NCBI GenBank assembly: GCA_016198045.1
Contig: JACQJI010000022.1
Location: 1-18,894 of the forward strand
Direction: 5' to 3'
Origin: Candidatus Doudnabacteria bacterium
GTDB taxonomy: Bacteria > Patescibacteriota > Doudnabacteria > UBA920 > O2-02-FULL-48-8
DNA: 18,894 nucleotides
Below, in pieces: positions 17,421 to 18,894 of this stretch. The position numbers and the translations under genes are program-made. Numbering within the stretch: position 1 is the stretch's first letter; every line of letters starts with the position of its first letter. Below the pieces are notes generated by a model. That model was not told where the DNA came from, did no database searches, and saw only the letters and a program-made list of their open reading frames with translations.

Positions 17421-18894
17421 TTGACCACGAAGTTAATTAGTTTGTCTGGGACAAAAACTTCTTTGACAATCTGCTTGCCCGTAAGGTACTTTTGGACATT
17501 GGGGTCTTTCAGAGCAAGAGCCTTAACTTCGCTCTTCTCCTTTCCCGCTTCGACCTCGATTGTAGTCCTAACTTTGCCTAGAACCTGCACAACTACCGTG
17601 ATTTTTTCTTCTTTTGCCAGTCTCTCGTCATGCTTCGGCCACAGCTGCTGATGGACTGAATCTTTATACCCAAGCTGGTGCCAAAGTTCTTCCGTAAGAT
17701 GCGGTGCAAAAGGAGCCAGAAGCTTCAGGTATATTTCCCAATCCGGTTTTGACATTCGGGGATTGTTGTTCAAAAACTCCATGAAAGCGGAAATGGCGGT
17801 GTTGAACTTGAAGGCTTCGATATCCGAAGTGATTTTTTTGATGAGTTTGTGGATAACGATATTACCATCTCGAACGGAGTGAGAGATCCCTCTTTGAGCT
17901 TCTGGGAGCGATTTCTCCCCCGCATCAAGTGCGGGGTCGAAATGGTTATTAAATGCTTTACATAGCTTATCCAAAAACCTCTTCACTCCCACTATCCCTT
18001 TATCATTCCAAGAAACTGTATCTCCGTGAGGGCCAAGAAACATTTCGTACATTCTCAAAACATCGGCTCCATATTTGTCCACAATTTCATCTGGATTCAC
18101 CACGTTGCCGCGGCTTTTGCTCATTTTTTCGCCATCGGGGCCAAGCACAATCCCATGCGGCACGCGCTTAAGATACGGTTCCTTGGCCGTGACGTGCCCT
18201 TGGTCAAACAAAAATAGATTCCAAAAGCGAGAGTAGAGCAAATGCAAAGTGGTATGCTCCATGCCGCCGAAATAAACATCCACCGGCGTCCAGCGCTTGA
18301 GCAGTTTCTTGCTCGCCATTTCTTTGTCATTTTTAGGATCAATATATCTTAGCCAATACCAAGAACTTCCCGCCCATTGCGGCATGGTATTGGTTTCCCT
18401 CTTGGCCGGGCCTCCGCAGTTGGGACACTTCACATTAACCCAGGAATCAATCACAGCCAAAGGCGATTCGCCGGTGCCGGTTGGCTCATAATCTTTCACT
18501 TCCGGCAAAGTCACAGGTAATTCTTCTTCCGGCACAGGCACTATCCCGCAATTCTCGCAATGAATCAATGGGATCGGCTCACCCCAATACCGCTGGCGGC
18601 TAAACACCCAATCACGGAGTTTATATTGCGTTTTTTTCTGGCCGCCAACAATTTTGGTGATTTCCCATTTGGCTTTTTCCATATGGAGTCCAGAATACTT
18701 GCTTGAGTTGATAAGAGTTAAATCTTTGGGTTGGTCAACATAAGGAGCTTCTAAATATTGAAACTCCATCCGTTTAATCAAGTCAAAAAACTCTACTCTA
18801 ATATCATCACTTCGAAAAAGAAAAGAGTGTATCCATTCTCTATCATTCTTTCTTCTTGCAGAATAAGAGCTAACTTTACCTTTTTTGATAAAAA
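17417..18894 (-). CDS. leuS: Leucyl-tRNA synthetase, C-terminal part (cut by window edge)
   Basis: The reading frame stays open to the window edge (about 492 codons seen of the usual 800-900). Class I motifs: RDWVFSRQRYWGEPIPLIHC, two Cys pairs (CENC and CPNCGG) of the LeuRS zinc region, MPQWAGSSWYWLRYIDPKN, and DGEKMSKSRGNVVNPD with KMSKS. The anticodon-binding domain and C-terminal domain follow (WEIYLKLLAPFAPHLTEELW, EVFVPDKLINFVV). It charges tRNA-Leu, such as the one at 12241. The HIGH motif and most of the editing domain lie outside the window. In the visible end of the editing domain the usual AHDxRD is not seen; SDDIRVEFF stands about there. It overlaps the next gene by 4 nt. Confidence 0.95.
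   Translation of the reverse strand, partial: FIKKGKVSSYSARRKNDREWIHSFLFRSDDIRVEFFDLIKRMEFQYLEAPYVDQPKDLTLINSSKYSGLHMEKAKWEITKIVGGQKKTQYKLRDWVFSRQRYWGEPIPLIHCENCGIVPVPEEELPVTLPEVKDYEPTGTGESPLAVIDSWVNVKCPNCGGPAKRETNTMPQWAGSSWYWLRYIDPKNDKEMASKKLLKRWTPVDVYFGGMEHTTLHLLYSRFWNLFLFDQGHVTAKEPYLKRVPHGIVLGPDGEKMSKSRGNVVNPDEIVDKYGADVLRMYEMFLGPHGDTVSWNDKGIVGVKRFLDKLCKAFNNHFDPALDAGEKSLPEAQRGISHSVRDGNIVIHKLIKKITSDIEAFKFNTAISAFMEFLNNNPRMSKPDWEIYLKLLAPFAPHLTEELWHQLGYKDSVHQQLWPKHDERLAKEEKITVVVQVLGKVRTTIEVEAGKEKSEVKALALKDPNVQKYLTGKQIVKEVFVPDKLINFVVK

Overview
All supportable genes in this window lie on the minus strand, so the transcriptional order runs from the right edge to the left. I infer a Candidate Phyla Radiation (Patescibacteria) genome. 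The housekeeping genes are tightly packed and mostly lack a Shine-Dalgarno (SD) sequence. Several enzymes are of archaeal or atypical type (PEP carboxylase, a type II GAPDH-like protein, a RibL-like nucleotidyltransferase fused to riboflavin kinase). Riboflavin seems to be imported. Palindromic repeats sit in frame inside genes. This lineage call is an inference, not a marker-gene result.

Right block (18894 to 10773): the C-terminal part of leuS (cut by the window edge), a small membrane protein, a truncated Sua5 copy, a 2H-phosphoesterase/Sua5 fusion, an MFS transporter, glyA, a PAP2 phosphatase, tRNA-Leu(CAA), a LAGLIDADG homing endonuclease gene starting 3 nt after the tRNA CCA, and parB. 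Spacing is from -4 to about 30 nt.

Centre block (about 10690 to 6220): a GC-richer island unlike its surroundings. It carries small ORFs of 31-66 codons with strong SDs (plus one less certain overlapping ORF), one 351-aa type II GAPDH-like gene and tRNA-Thr(CGT). The island is built from iterated compact units. Each has a sigma70-like promoter (TTGACA-N17-TAnnnT, clear in four of five), an almost leaderless ATG opening a 16-24 codon leader ORF, three mutually exclusive RNA pairings (1:2, 2:3, 3:4) ending in an intrinsic terminator, and then SD-led gene(s). This is the layout of transcription attenuators controlled by leader translation. I find five instances and regard this as the most interesting content of the window.

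Left block (6219 to 1): a GIY-YIG endonuclease gene framed by a 21-bp inverted repeat; an aspartate aminotransferase gene overlapping an archaeal-type PEP carboxylase gene (PEP to oxaloacetate to aspartate); then a promoter, tRNA-Pro(GGG), a FAD synthase/riboflavin kinase fusion gene, an FMN riboswitch with terminator hairpin, an EamA transporter (probable riboflavin importer), and an orphan PEP-utilising phosphohistidine-domain protein.
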